From the NCBI GenBank assembly GCA_012514915.1, contig JAAYZJ010000520.1, forward strand, positions 1 to 5,651: DNA of 5,651 nt. The letters are read 5' to 3'. Numbering within the stretch: position 1 is the stretch's first letter; every line of letters begins with the position of its first letter. The notes under the pieces are model-generated. The model saw nothing but the letters and a program-made list of their open reading frames with translations. It was not told the DNA's origin and did not search any database. A program made the translations under genes and the position numbers. This DNA is from Lentisphaerota bacterium. Lineage in GTDB: Bacteria > Verrucomicrobiota > Kiritimatiellia > RFP12 > JAAYLN01. This document shows positions 1 to 5,651 of this stretch, piece by piece.

Positions 1-1
1 C

Positions 2-637
2 CATCCCTGGATGTCGCTCGGGTATGCAGGCTTCCTGGGCACCGTCACGGCCATGAACGCGCGGGGGCTGGCCATCGGCGAGATGGGGGGCGGCGGCGAG
101 GGGGCGTGGGACGGCATGCCCATGAACGTCCTGCTACGCGAGCTGGCCGAGAAGGCCGGCACGGTCGCGGAAGCGCTCGAAATCCTGCGGGAGACCCCGC
201 GCACCTGTGAGTATTACTATGTCCTCAGCGATGCCGGCGGCCAACTCGCCGGGATCTACGCCACGCCCAGCATCTTCCAGGTACTGGCGCCGGGCCAGCA
301 GGATCCACGGCTGCCGACCGTTCACCCCGACACCGTCATGTTCTCCTCGGGAGGCCGCGCGCGGGCACTGTCGCAGCGCCTGGGCGAGCACTTCGGAACC
401 ATCACGCCCGAGACGATGGTCGCGATCATCAAGCGGCCCGTCGCCATGCGATCCAACCTGCACAACGCCATCTTCATGCCCGAGACGGGCGAGATGTGGT
501 TCGCCGATGCCGGACGCAAGACCCCCGCCTGCGACGAGCCCTACACCCGGATCAACCTGCACGCTGTGCTGGCACGGTACGCCCGCGATCAGCAGGGCTC
601 TCCGGAAAAACAGGCACCGAACGGCGCCAGGGAGTGA
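2..637 (+). CDS. C45-family acyltransferase/peptidase (Ntn-hydrolase), 3' part, 5' end outside window
   Basis: The frame is open to the window edge (codons before the ATG at 11 read His-Pro-Trp), so this is the C-terminal part of a longer protein, not a gene starting at 11. Counting from that Met, residues 5-25 (GYAGFLGT, then NARGLAIGEM) match the 'pGf.G...gmN.kGLa' segment of the acyl-CoA:6-aminopenicillanic acid acyltransferase family (peptidase C45). Residues 66-77 (CEYYYVLSDAGG) match the 'fvlaDa.G' strand, and 147-167 (MRSNLHNAIFMPETGEMWFA) the late 'lhnaiF.P.tge.w.a' strands. Family members are autoprocessed Ntn hydrolases that cleave or transfer linear amide bonds. The N-terminal nucleophilic Cys would lie upstream and cannot be checked, so activity is inferred. 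The C-terminal 20 residues are polar and probably disordered. The stop is 2 bp before the next ATG, which suggests co-translation. Substrate unknown. Confidence 0.8.
   Translation, partial: HPWMSLGYAGFLGTVTAMNARGLAIGEMGGGGEGAWDGMPMNVLLRELAEKAGTVAEALEILRETPRTCEYYYVLSDAGGQLAGIYATPSIFQVLAPGQQDPRLPTVHPDTVMFSSGGRARALSQRLGEHFGTITPETMVAIIKRPVAMRSNLHNAIFMPETGEMWFADAGRKTPACDEPYTRINLHAVLARYARDQQGSPEKQAPNGARE
631..634 (+). promoter_or_regulatory. Shine-Dalgarno GGAG deciding the start of the UroD-like gene
   Basis: GGAG lies at the end of the C45 gene, overlapping its last sense codons, 5 nt before the ATG at 640. The upstream stop is TGA at 635-637. The reading frame itself is open further upstream, but that part overlaps the C45 gene and translates to Arg/Pro-rich shadow sequence. 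The ATG at 640 is therefore the supported start, probably reached by translational coupling. Confidence 0.6.
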
Positions 638-639
638 GG

Positions 640-1152
640 ATGAGCGCGATCACCGAGCGCATCGCCGCCGCCGCCGCCCAACTGCTGGAGGTGCACGCCG
701 CGCTGTACGACTTCAGCGTCTACGGCAGCATCTGCCGTCATGGGATGTACACGGCGGGGCGCGTTGGTGTGCCGCAGTGCGATTTCGGATACATGATCGG
801 CCCCCGGCACTTCCAATCCTTCGCGCTGCCCTATCTGCAACGGGAATTCGGGCGGCTGGACGGCGTCTGCTACCATCTGGATGGTGTCGGCAACCTGCCC
901 AACCTCGAACCGCTCTGCGCCGATCCCCGTCTGCACCTCATTCAATGGGTGCCCGGCGCCGGGCACGGGCGCGACGACTGGTCCTGGCTGCACGACAAGA
1001 TCGATGCGCTCGGCAAGGGCCAGATACTCCAGGGCAGCGTCCACGACTTCGAGCGCTGGCGTGCCGCGCATACGGCACCCTGGCTCTACTGGGTCCTAGC
1101 GGGCAGCACGGCGGACGAAATCACCGGCTGCCTGCGCAGTCTAGGCGTGTAG
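640..1152 (+). CDS. Uroporphyrinogen decarboxylase-like protein, C-terminal half only (170 aa)
   Basis: The 170-residue product resembles the second half of UroD-like TIM-barrel proteins, the superfamily of HemE and corrinoid-dependent methyltransferases, common in PVC bacteria. Visible landmarks are QCDFGYMIGPRHFQSFALPYL (46-66; the usual 'D.s.mi.pe.F.ef.lPyl'), YHLDGVGNLPNLEPL (78-92), IQWVPGAG (101-108) and GKG (125-127). The first 28 residues look like the amphipathic helix that lies mid-protein in full-length members, which run about 330-380 residues. The N-terminal half-barrel is absent, and nothing encoding it precedes the gene: the upstream DNA is the C45 gene in another frame. The start at 640 is supported by GGAG and by the 2-bp gap after the C45 stop. 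It may be a decayed remnant, half of a split protein, or a compact family. True HemE activity is very unlikely, and the substrate is unknown. It converges on rlmD with a 19-bp gap. Confidence 0.7.
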   Translation: MSAITERIAAAAAQLLEVHAALYDFSVYGSICRHGMYTAGRVGVPQCDFGYMIGPRHFQSFALPYLQREFGRLDGVCYHLDGVGNLPNLEPLCADPRLHLIQWVPGAGHGRDDWSWLHDKIDALGKGQILQGSVHDFERWRAAHTAPWLYWVLAGSTADEITGCLRSLGV

Positions 1153-1171
1153 GGCGGAGGCCCGGCGCCCG

Positions 1172-2383
1172 CTACAGCGACAGCCAGACGGCCGTCTCGA
1201 AATGCGGGGTGCGCGGGAACATGTCGAGCATCCGCGCCGCCCGCACCCGGTAGCCAAAGGGCTGGAGCCGCTTGAGGTCGCGCGCCAGCGTAGCGGGGTC
1301 GCAGGCTGCGATGATCAGGTGCGGCACCCGCCCGTTGCCCAGGGCGGAGAGGACGCCCGGCTCCATCCCCTTGCGCGGCGGATCGGCGATGACCAGCGTG
1401 CGGCCCAGATCCTCGACGCCGAAGCCGATCCGCGCGGCGTCCTCGACGTGGGCGCAGCGGAAGGTGGCGCGGCGGTTCCACTCACGGGCGTTAAGGCGGG
1501 CGGCGGCCACCGAGGCCTGCACGCTCTCGATGCCCTGGACCGACGCCGCGCCGGGTCCGGCGCTGTTCAACGCAAACACCCCCACGCCGCAGTACAGATC
1601 GAGCAGGGTATGTTCGCCCATCTCGGCGCCGGCCTGCGTGGCCCAGTCGCGCACCTGGAGCACCAGGGCGTCGCCGACCTCGCCGTTGACTTGGTAGAAC
1701 CCGTCGGGATGGACCTTCAGGGGGCCGCCCGGGCTTGTCTCCGTCAGCAGCGGGGCGTCGGCGGGAGCCTGGTCCACCCAGCTCGACACGCCGTCGGCAG
1801 CCGTCCAGCGGAGGGTTACGGACTGTCCGTTCTCCAGCTTACGGCACGCCTCGGCACGCTGCGCCGCCCAGGCGAAGTTGATGGCATCGTGGGCCAGCGC
1901 GCAGCGGTCAAGATCGACGACCGTCCGGTTGTCGGGCCCGTAGTAGCCGATGGCGGCCGGGTCGCGGCCGACGCGCTGCGCATGCAGGACGATCTTCTTG
2001 CGGTAGTTCAGCGGGCGGGGCGCGGCGAACGGTTCGAGGGTCGCGTCGACGATGCCGGGAACGTGGCGCAGCAGCCCGGCCATCTGCTTCTGCTTGATTT
2101 CGACTTCGGTGGCATAGTCGAGAAAGTCGTAGGCGCATCCGGGCTGAAGCGCGCCGTCGGTGCCCGCCGCGCACGAGGGGATGCGGTGGGGAGAGGGCTG
2201 CAGGATCTGCAGCAACGAGGCTTCGGCGAAATTCTTGCGGACACGGATGATCTCTGCCTCCACGCGTTCACCGGGGGCGACGCGGTCGACAAACACGACC
2301 AGTCCATCCAGCCGGGCGACGCCGGGCCCCCGGTAGGCGACGTCTTCGATTTCCAACTGCACCTTGTCTCCGACATCAGGCAT
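1172..2383 (-). CDS. rlmD: 23S rRNA (uracil-C5)-methyltransferase, RlmD/RumA type with TRAM domain
   Basis: Complete 403-aa protein that transfers a methyl group from SAM to C5 of uridine in RNA; RlmD modifies U1939 of 23S rRNA. Residues 4-61 form a TRAM RNA-binding domain, which is absent from TrmA and RlmC and so favours an RlmD/RlmCD-type enzyme. Then come the cysteine region (71-83, with C161), the central beta domain with NYRKK (126-130), and FYQVN (229-233). The Rossmann methyltransferase core has motif I DLYCGVGVF (262-270), GIES (284-287) and DPPRKG (334-339). The catalytic Cys is C361 in ACDPATLARD, and the probable general base is E396 in the C-terminal PHFETAV segment. Only three of the usual four Fe-S cysteines are present: Q80 stands where the middle one of CX5CX2C is expected. 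The start is set by GGGAGAGGAG 7 nt upstream and the TRAM domain beginning at residue 4. It probably has its own promoter and is monocistronic. The exact target base is inferred from domain content. Confidence 0.92.
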   Translation of the reverse strand: MPDVGDKVQLEIEDVAYRGPGVARLDGLVVFVDRVAPGERVEAEIIRVRKNFAEASLLQILQPSPHRIPSCAAGTDGALQPGCAYDFLDYATEVEIKQKQMAGLLRHVPGIVDATLEPFAAPRPLNYRKKIVLHAQRVGRDPAAIGYYGPDNRTVVDLDRCALAHDAINFAWAAQRAEACRKLENGQSVTLRWTAADGVSSWVDQAPADAPLLTETSPGGPLKVHPDGFYQVNGEVGDALVLQVRDWATQAGAEMGEHTLLDLYCGVGVFALNSAGPGAASVQGIESVQASVAAARLNAREWNRRATFRCAHVEDAARIGFGVEDLGRTLVIADPPRKGMEPGVLSALGNGRVPHLIIAACDPATLARDLKRLQPFGYRVRAARMLDMFPRTPHFETAVWLSL

Positions 2384-2390
2384 GATGGCG

Positions 2391-2400
2391 CTCCTCTCCC
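2391..2400 (-). promoter_or_regulatory. Ribosome binding site of rlmD
   Basis: On the minus strand this reads GGGAGAGGAG, a purine-rich Shine-Dalgarno with its last GGAG 7 nt before the ATG at 2383. It is one of the strongest SD matches in the window and confirms the chosen rlmD start. Confidence 0.75.
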
Positions 2401-2438
2401 TGGTTGGTTATTGGCGACACGAGACTAACAATGCGATC

Positions 2439-2467
2439 CTTATACCACACCCGCACCGGAAGCGCAA
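2439..2467 (-). promoter_or_regulatory. Putative sigma-70 type promoter (extended -10) for rlmD
   Basis: On the minus strand TATAAG (2439-2444) matches the -10 consensus at 5 of 6 positions. It is preceded by TGG, giving an extended -10 TGn. Exactly 17 nt upstream lies TTGCGC (2462-2467), which keeps the TTG of the -35 consensus. Transcription would start near 2432, leaving a leader of about 50 nt before the rlmD start codon. AT-rich hexamers are rare in this GC-rich window, which adds weight. There is no experimental support; it is a sequence match only. Confidence 0.5.
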
Positions 2468-2469
2468 CG

Positions 2470-2493
2470 TTCGCGTTCTCCTTCGCGTTCTCC
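2470..2493. repeat. Exact 12-bp tandem duplication upstream of the rlmD promoter
   Basis: TTCGCGTTCTCC occurs twice head to tail (2470-2481 and 2482-2493) with no mismatch. On the minus strand it reads GGAGAACGCGAA twice and ends 2 bp before the putative -35 box. The position would suit an activator or other operator site, but it could also be a slippage product or part of a dispersed intergenic repeat. Confidence 0.7.
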
Positions 2494-2546
2494 TCTTTGC
2501 GCGCACGGGCGCATCCCCGGTTCACTGGCCGTTTCCGGCTTCCCAT

Positions 2547-2568
2547 CGTCCGCGTCCTCGTCCTCGCC
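2547..2568. repeat. Degenerate hexanucleotide run (CGTCCN)
   Basis: Three consecutive hexamers CGTCCG, CGTCCT, CGTCCT (2547-2564) are followed by a partial fourth unit, CGCC. It is a short, imperfect simple-sequence repeat in non-coding DNA. No function is apparent. Confidence 0.45.
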
Positions 2569-2582
2569 TACACGGAGGTTGG

Positions 2583-2624
2583 CCCTCCATCCCCGATGAC
2601 CATTGTTTTGGCGAAGCTGGAGGG
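2583..2624. repeat. Inverted repeat CCCTCCA / TGGAGGG in the intergenic region
   Basis: CCCTCCA at 2583-2589 is exactly complementary to TGGAGGG at 2618-2624, and the stem can extend outward by a few G-C and G-U pairs (2579-2582 with 2625-2628). The loop is 28 nt. An alternative small hairpin, GGAGG (2574-2578) with CCTCC (2584-2588), shares the left arm. There is no T tract on either side, so it is not a standard terminator. It may be the arms of a small dispersed repeat or a transcript-end structure for the DUF4838 gene. Confidence 0.45.
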
Positions 2625-2639
2625 TCGGGATCTGTTCCG

Positions 2640-2661
2640 GCCGGCACGCCGCGTGGCCAGC
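2640..2661 (-). terminator. GC-rich stem-loop after the DUF4838 gene, possible transcript end (no U tract)
   Basis: The minus strand downstream of the stop codon folds as GCTGG, a bulged C, CACG, loop CGG, CGTG, CCGGC. That makes nine base pairs (one G-U) with one bulged base, beginning 24 nt after the TGA. It lies between the DUF4838 stop and the rlmD promoter, where a transcript end is expected. It lacks the run of U residues of a classic intrinsic terminator, so it may be only an RNA 3'-end stabiliser or a chance structure in GC-rich DNA. Confidence 0.35.
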
Positions 2662-2685
2662 GGGGATGCTCGCCTGTCATCGACT

Positions 2686-5651
2686 TCAAGGCGCCGATTC
2701 CAGTCGGATGCGGAAGAATGAGCGGGCGGCGGGACTTACGGGTATGGACAGCGTGTTGGTCGGCGCCGTCGCGGCGATTCGGGTCTGCACCGGGCTCCAG
2801 GCCGCGTCGGCGAGGTTGGTCTTGGCCACGAGAGCATAGATGCGCTCCGGCGCGCTGGGCCACTGCATCGTCAGCCGGCCCGCCGCACCGGGGACGATGG
2901 CGCTGATGACGAGCCGCGAGCCGGGATCCAGGGGATCGGTTCCCGCCAGAAATTCTTCCCGGTCAAGGCTGCCGTCCCCATCCTGGTCGCTGGCGGCCGC
3001 GGCCACCGTCAGCGAGCCGAACCAGCCGCGCTCCCAGTCGTCGCAGATGCCGTCGCCATCGTCGTCGATCACCACGACGCCCGCTGGCCGGCCGTTCCAG
3101 TCGAGGGCGATCCGGATGTTGTCGAAGGCGGTTGGACTCGCCAGGGTGGCGGGTTCATCCAGCGTCAGGGAGGAGAAGGACTCACAGGTCGTGTCGAAGA
3201 ATCCCAGATCGCGCGCGAGGAGCGAGCCGTTGAGCCAGAGGCTCCACGTCTTGGCGGTGTAGTCGCTGCGGACGGTGAACCGTCCCCATTCGCCCGGCGC
3301 CAGGGGGGGCGTTTCGGTCAAGGCCCTGACCTCGCGCCCGTCGTAGACCATGATGACGCCGGTGACGTAGTCGACGTAGAACATCGCCGTGCCCGCCCCC
3401 TCGGGCGGTGGTTCGCGCACGCTGGGAGCCAGGCCATCGGCGGGGGCCGTCGATCGCGCCGGCCTGAGCAGAAGATCGGTCCAGATCAGGTGAGTGGACA
3501 TCGCCGCCGCGCCGAAATCCTGCCGGGTGCGGCCGCTCTGGAGGGTGCCGAAACGTGTTCCCGCCGGCGTCTGAAGGGCATGCTGGACAACCTGCGCCGC
3601 GCCGGTCGGATCACTGATCCATCCGTGCTGAAGGTGGAGCGGGCCGGTCGAGCGCGATTCAAAGGTCTCGGCAAAGGGAAGCGTGTTGAGCGTGGTGAAC
3701 CAGCCGGGCTCCGACCAGGCCGATCCGTAGGGATGCCAGGCAAAGGCGCGGAAGACATAGGCGGTGCCGGGGGTAAGCCCCGTGATCCGCCGCTGGAAGG
3801 GCCCGGGGGCGATCGAACCGAGATCGACCTGGCCGATCCAGGAGACGCCGTCGCCCCAGTAGAGCGTCACCGTCGCCGGGGCGGCGCCCGTCGCCAGCAG
3901 CAGGCCGCCGATCCAGGCGGCGTTCTGGGTGATGCCGGTGGCGGAACAGGTGGCGCCGTCGCCCCAAACGGGTTCGGGCGGGGTGTAGTGGACGACCTCG
4001 GCAGGCAGCAGCAGCTCGGCGGGCGTCTTGGCCAGGCAGGGAGGCACGGTCATCGGAATGCGGTGCCCGGTGCAGCTTTCGAATTTCCAGAATGCGCCAT
4101 CGCCCCCGGTCGGCACGGGGACGGCGAAGTAGCCGGGGCGTTCCATCTGGCTGAACTCCAGCCTGACGGTGCCGCTCCCATCCCGCAGGCGCCCCGTCAG
4201 CGTCGAGGCGAATCCGCCGAAGACCGCGGTCCGCGGCGGAACGTAGACGTACAGCGTCCACGTGCCGGGAATCGCTTCGGGTGCCTCGATCGGCGTGTAG
4301 TAGGTGAGGGGCAGTCCGTCCGGCTGCACGATCATCGTCTTGTCGCTGCCGTCCGAGATGTCGAGGGCATGCAGGCCGGCGTGGGGCGACGCGAGGGTGA
4401 CGGTGTGCAGGGTGTTGTCGGGGGGAACGCTCGCGTCGAAGGCGACCGGCGTGAAGGCGTTGTCGCGCCAGACGGAGAGGGTGATGCGGACATTGCCGCG
4501 GTCCTGGTAATGGGTGATCATGCCGCCGCGCACGTCGAGGGTGAAGCTCCCCGGCTCGTCGAGCCAGAGGCAGTAGCGGCGGGTTCCGCGGTCGGCCAGC
4601 GTGGCGGAGCCGGCCGGCAGCGCGGGCGGTTGCAGGGGGGTGGACGGCACCAGGTTGCGGCTGAAGGTCGCCGGCTCGAAGGCGGGCTCATCGACCGGGA
4701 AGGCGGCCATACCGTTGGTGACGAGGGCGGCGATTTCGGCGGCCGCGTAGGGCGTGCTGTCCTTCCAGGGATTGTCGGGTTCCTTCACACCCCAGACCGC
4801 TTCGGGAGGAATCGAGACCGCATCGTCGCGGAACTGGTCGTTGTAGTAGATGGCCTGCGTCAGGACCATGTAGCGGTCGCGCATGCGGTAGGCATGACGC
4901 ACGACCGCCTCGAAGCCCGCTTGCCGCGCCTCGCCCGAAGCTCCCCGGTAATGGTGGTAGAGCTCGACGTAGCGGGTGTAGAGCACGAGATCGTCGAGCC
5001 GGGCGCGGACGGCTGGGGACGGCCCGCATGCGTAGGCCTCGGCCAGACAGGCGTACATGCGGGCGATCACGTTCTCGTCGGTCTGCAGCGAACGGTCGGT
5101 GTTGAGCAACTCGTAGAAGGCCCGCATGGGGCCCGCAGCCGTCTCGAAGGCCCGGTTCAGGAAATCGTCGATCCAGACATCCAGTCGCCGGGCCTGGTCG
5201 ACATCCCAGAGCATCAGCGGCGAAAGCCAGTATCCCAGTCCGTTGGCCCCCCAACTGTCGCTGCTCTCCGAATTCATGAAGCGCGCCCGCCGCTCATAGA
5301 AGAAGGGTATCGTCTCGCTCAGGTAGCTCAAGTTGCCGCCGCGGGCGCGGCGCGGCAGGTCGTGGCTCCAGGTGAAGACATCGTGGTAGTCGCGGATGCC
5401 GAGCGTGACGCCGCTCGCGCGCCAGCCCTCGACGAGTTCCTCCACGCTGTAGCCGCCGCGGATGAAACTGGTGGCGATGTTGACGATGACGTTGCTGTGC
5501 CCCGCGATCGCGGGCGGCGGACTGTGTTCGTTGTAGGCGTACATGCCCACGTAGCGGGGGCCGAGGCCGAGCGCGTTGATCGCCTGCGCCACGTCGTTGG
5601 CCAGCCAGAGAACGCGGTCGCTGACGCTTCCCATATCGGCGCATGCCCCGC
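2686..5651 (-). CDS. DUF4838 multidomain protein, probable exported carbohydrate-active protein, 5' end outside window
   Basis: At least 987 codons. The frame stays open past the Met at 5634 to the window edge, so the N terminus (and any signal peptide) is missing. Numbering from that Met: SDRVLWLANDVA (5-16), YAYNEHSPPP (32-41), GIRDYHDVFTW (79-89) and SESSDSWGANGLGYWL (122-137) are characteristic of DUF4838, a TIM-barrel-like domain related to glycoside hydrolases. Residues 350-550 are beta-rich and include LYVYVPP (461-467), PVPTGGDGAFWKFE (506-519) and LLLPAEVV (541-548), a module I associate with DUF4838 proteins. About 562-648 is fibronectin-III-like (LTPGTAYVFRAFAW), and about 655-845 LamG/concanavalin-like (GEWGRFTVRSDYTAKTWSLW). 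Calcium loops DDDGDGICDDWE (857-868) and DQDGDGSLDREEF (883-895) precede GTDPLDP (898-904). The last 75 residues form a beta module with no visible anchor. An exported glycan-binding or glycan-cleaving role is inferred; catalytic residues are not identified. Confidence 0.85.
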   Translation of the reverse strand, partial: GACADMGSVSDRVLWLANDVAQAINALGLGPRYVGMYAYNEHSPPPAIAGHSNVIVNIATSFIRGGYSVEELVEGWRASGVTLGIRDYHDVFTWSHDLPRRARGGNLSYLSETIPFFYERRARFMNSESSDSWGANGLGYWLSPLMLWDVDQARRLDVWIDDFLNRAFETAAGPMRAFYELLNTDRSLQTDENVIARMYACLAEAYACGPSPAVRARLDDLVLYTRYVELYHHYRGASGEARQAGFEAVVRHAYRMRDRYMVLTQAIYYNDQFRDDAVSIPPEAVWGVKEPDNPWKDSTPYAAAEIAALVTNGMAAFPVDEPAFEPATFSRNLVPSTPLQPPALPAGSATLADRGTRRYCLWLDEPGSFTLDVRGGMITHYQDRGNVRITLSVWRDNAFTPVAFDASVPPDNTLHTVTLASPHAGLHALDISDGSDKTMIVQPDGLPLTYYTPIEAPEAIPGTWTLYVYVPPRTAVFGGFASTLTGRLRDGSGTVRLEFSQMERPGYFAVPVPTGGDGAFWKFESCTGHRIPMTVPPCLAKTPAELLLPAEVVHYTPPEPVWGDGATCSATGITQNAAWIGGLLLATGAAPATVTLYWGDGVSWIGQVDLGSIAPGPFQRRITGLTPGTAYVFRAFAWHPYGSAWSEPGWFTTLNTLPFAETFESRSTGPLHLQHGWISDPTGAAQVVQHALQTPAGTRFGTLQSGRTRQDFGAAAMSTHLIWTDLLLRPARSTAPADGLAPSVREPPPEGAGTAMFYVDYVTGVIMVYDGREVRALTETPPLAPGEWGRFTVRSDYTAKTWSLWLNGSLLARDLGFFDTTCESFSSLTLDEPATLASPTAFDNIRIALDWNGRPAGVVVIDDDGDGICDDWERGWFGSLTVAAAASDQDGDGSLDREEFLAGTDPLDPGSRLVISAIVPGAAGRLTMQWPSAPERIYALVAKTNLADAAWSPVQTRIAATAPTNTLSIPVSPAARSFFRIRLESAP

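Larger units (their letters stand above)
2384..2685. other. Intergenic region between rlmD and the DUF4838 gene
   Basis: This 302-bp stretch has no convincing gene. Open frames crossing it are short, Arg/Pro-rich, lack good ribosome binding sites and run into neighbouring genes on the opposite strand. It contains the rlmD leader and promoter, the 12-bp tandem duplication, a C/T-rich tract (about 2470-2500), a degenerate hexamer run, an inverted repeat and a GC-rich stem-loop. Its base composition is less uniform than the coding DNA, with an AT-richer patch at 2401-2445. Confidence 0.7.

Noticed and set aside
11..13. ATG at 11 as the true start of the C45 gene, and ATG at 5632-5634 as the true start of the DUF4838 gene
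   Set aside because: Both frames are open to the window edge. In each case the protein begins in the middle of a known family, so these are internal Met codons.
1152..1170. GGGCG...CGCCC hairpin between the convergent UroD-like and rlmD genes as a bidirectional terminator
   Set aside because: The stem is only 5 bp with a 9-nt loop and has no T tract on either side. Such a pairing is expected by chance in DNA this rich in G and C.
207..1253. A 348-codon plus-strand frame spanning the C45 and UroD-like genes
   Set aside because: It overlaps two genes with clear family motifs and translates to Arg/Pro/Ser-rich sequence typical of a GC-rich off-frame. It also has no suitable ribosome binding site.
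1202..2428. A 408-codon plus-strand open frame covering almost all of rlmD
   Set aside because: It is the antisense shadow of a confidently identified methyltransferase, a common effect of GC-rich codon use. Its translation has no recognisable domain and no convincing ribosome binding site.
2404..2721. A 105-codon plus-strand frame in the intergenic region
   Set aside because: It runs through the tandem and hexamer repeats and into the end of the DUF4838 gene on the other strand. It has no recognisable domain and no SD before its ATG, and it overlaps the rlmD promoter.
3659..4261. A 200-codon minus-strand frame inside the DUF4838 gene
   Set aside because: It is an alternative frame of the same strand with Arg/Ala-rich composition, while the main frame shows continuous domain structure through this part.

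Overview
The window is very GC-rich bacterial DNA with four protein genes and no RNA gene, CRISPR array, transposase or phage gene that I can see. Several features suggest the Planctomycetes-Verrucomicrobia-Chlamydiae group, most plausibly Kiritimatiellota, Lentisphaerota or Verrucomicrobiota. The large exported-type protein has a DUF4838 core, a calcium-loop segment of the 'DxDGDG..D..E ... GTDP.D' type and a C-terminal beta module ending in 'FFRIRL', a combination common in those phyla. The UroD-like fragment also resembles corrinoid/UroD-type proteins common there. The phylum is an inference from protein style, not a search result.

Left part (1-1152, plus strand): the 3' part of a C45-family (penicillin acyltransferase-like, Ntn-hydrolase) gene is followed 2 bp later by a 170-codon gene. 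That second product matches only the C-terminal half of a uroporphyrinogen-decarboxylase-like TIM barrel. The spacing implies one transcript with translational coupling. No shared pathway can be deduced.

Middle (1172-2467, minus strand): a complete TRAM-domain 23S rRNA m5U methyltransferase gene (RlmD/RumA type) converges on the UroD-like gene with a 19-bp gap. It has a clear Shine-Dalgarno and a plausible extended -10 promoter. The catalytic residues are intact, but one of the usual four iron-sulfur cysteines is missing.

Intergenic (2384-2685): this non-coding stretch holds the rlmD promoter, an exact 12-bp tandem duplication just upstream of it, a degenerate hexanucleotide run, an inverted repeat, and a GC-rich stem-loop just after the next gene.

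Right part (2686-5651, minus strand): at least 987 codons of a large multidomain protein that runs off the window at its N-terminal end. The order is DUF4838, beta-rich linker domains, a fibronectin-III-like domain, a LamG/concanavalin-like domain, calcium loops and a C-terminal beta module. It is probably an exported or surface carbohydrate-active protein. Its 302-bp separation from rlmD and rlmD's own promoter argue against an operon. I found no convincing new multi-gene system. The best leads are the half-size UroD-like gene, the altered cysteine cluster in RlmD, the repeats at the rlmD promoter, and the uncharacterised DUF4838 protein.
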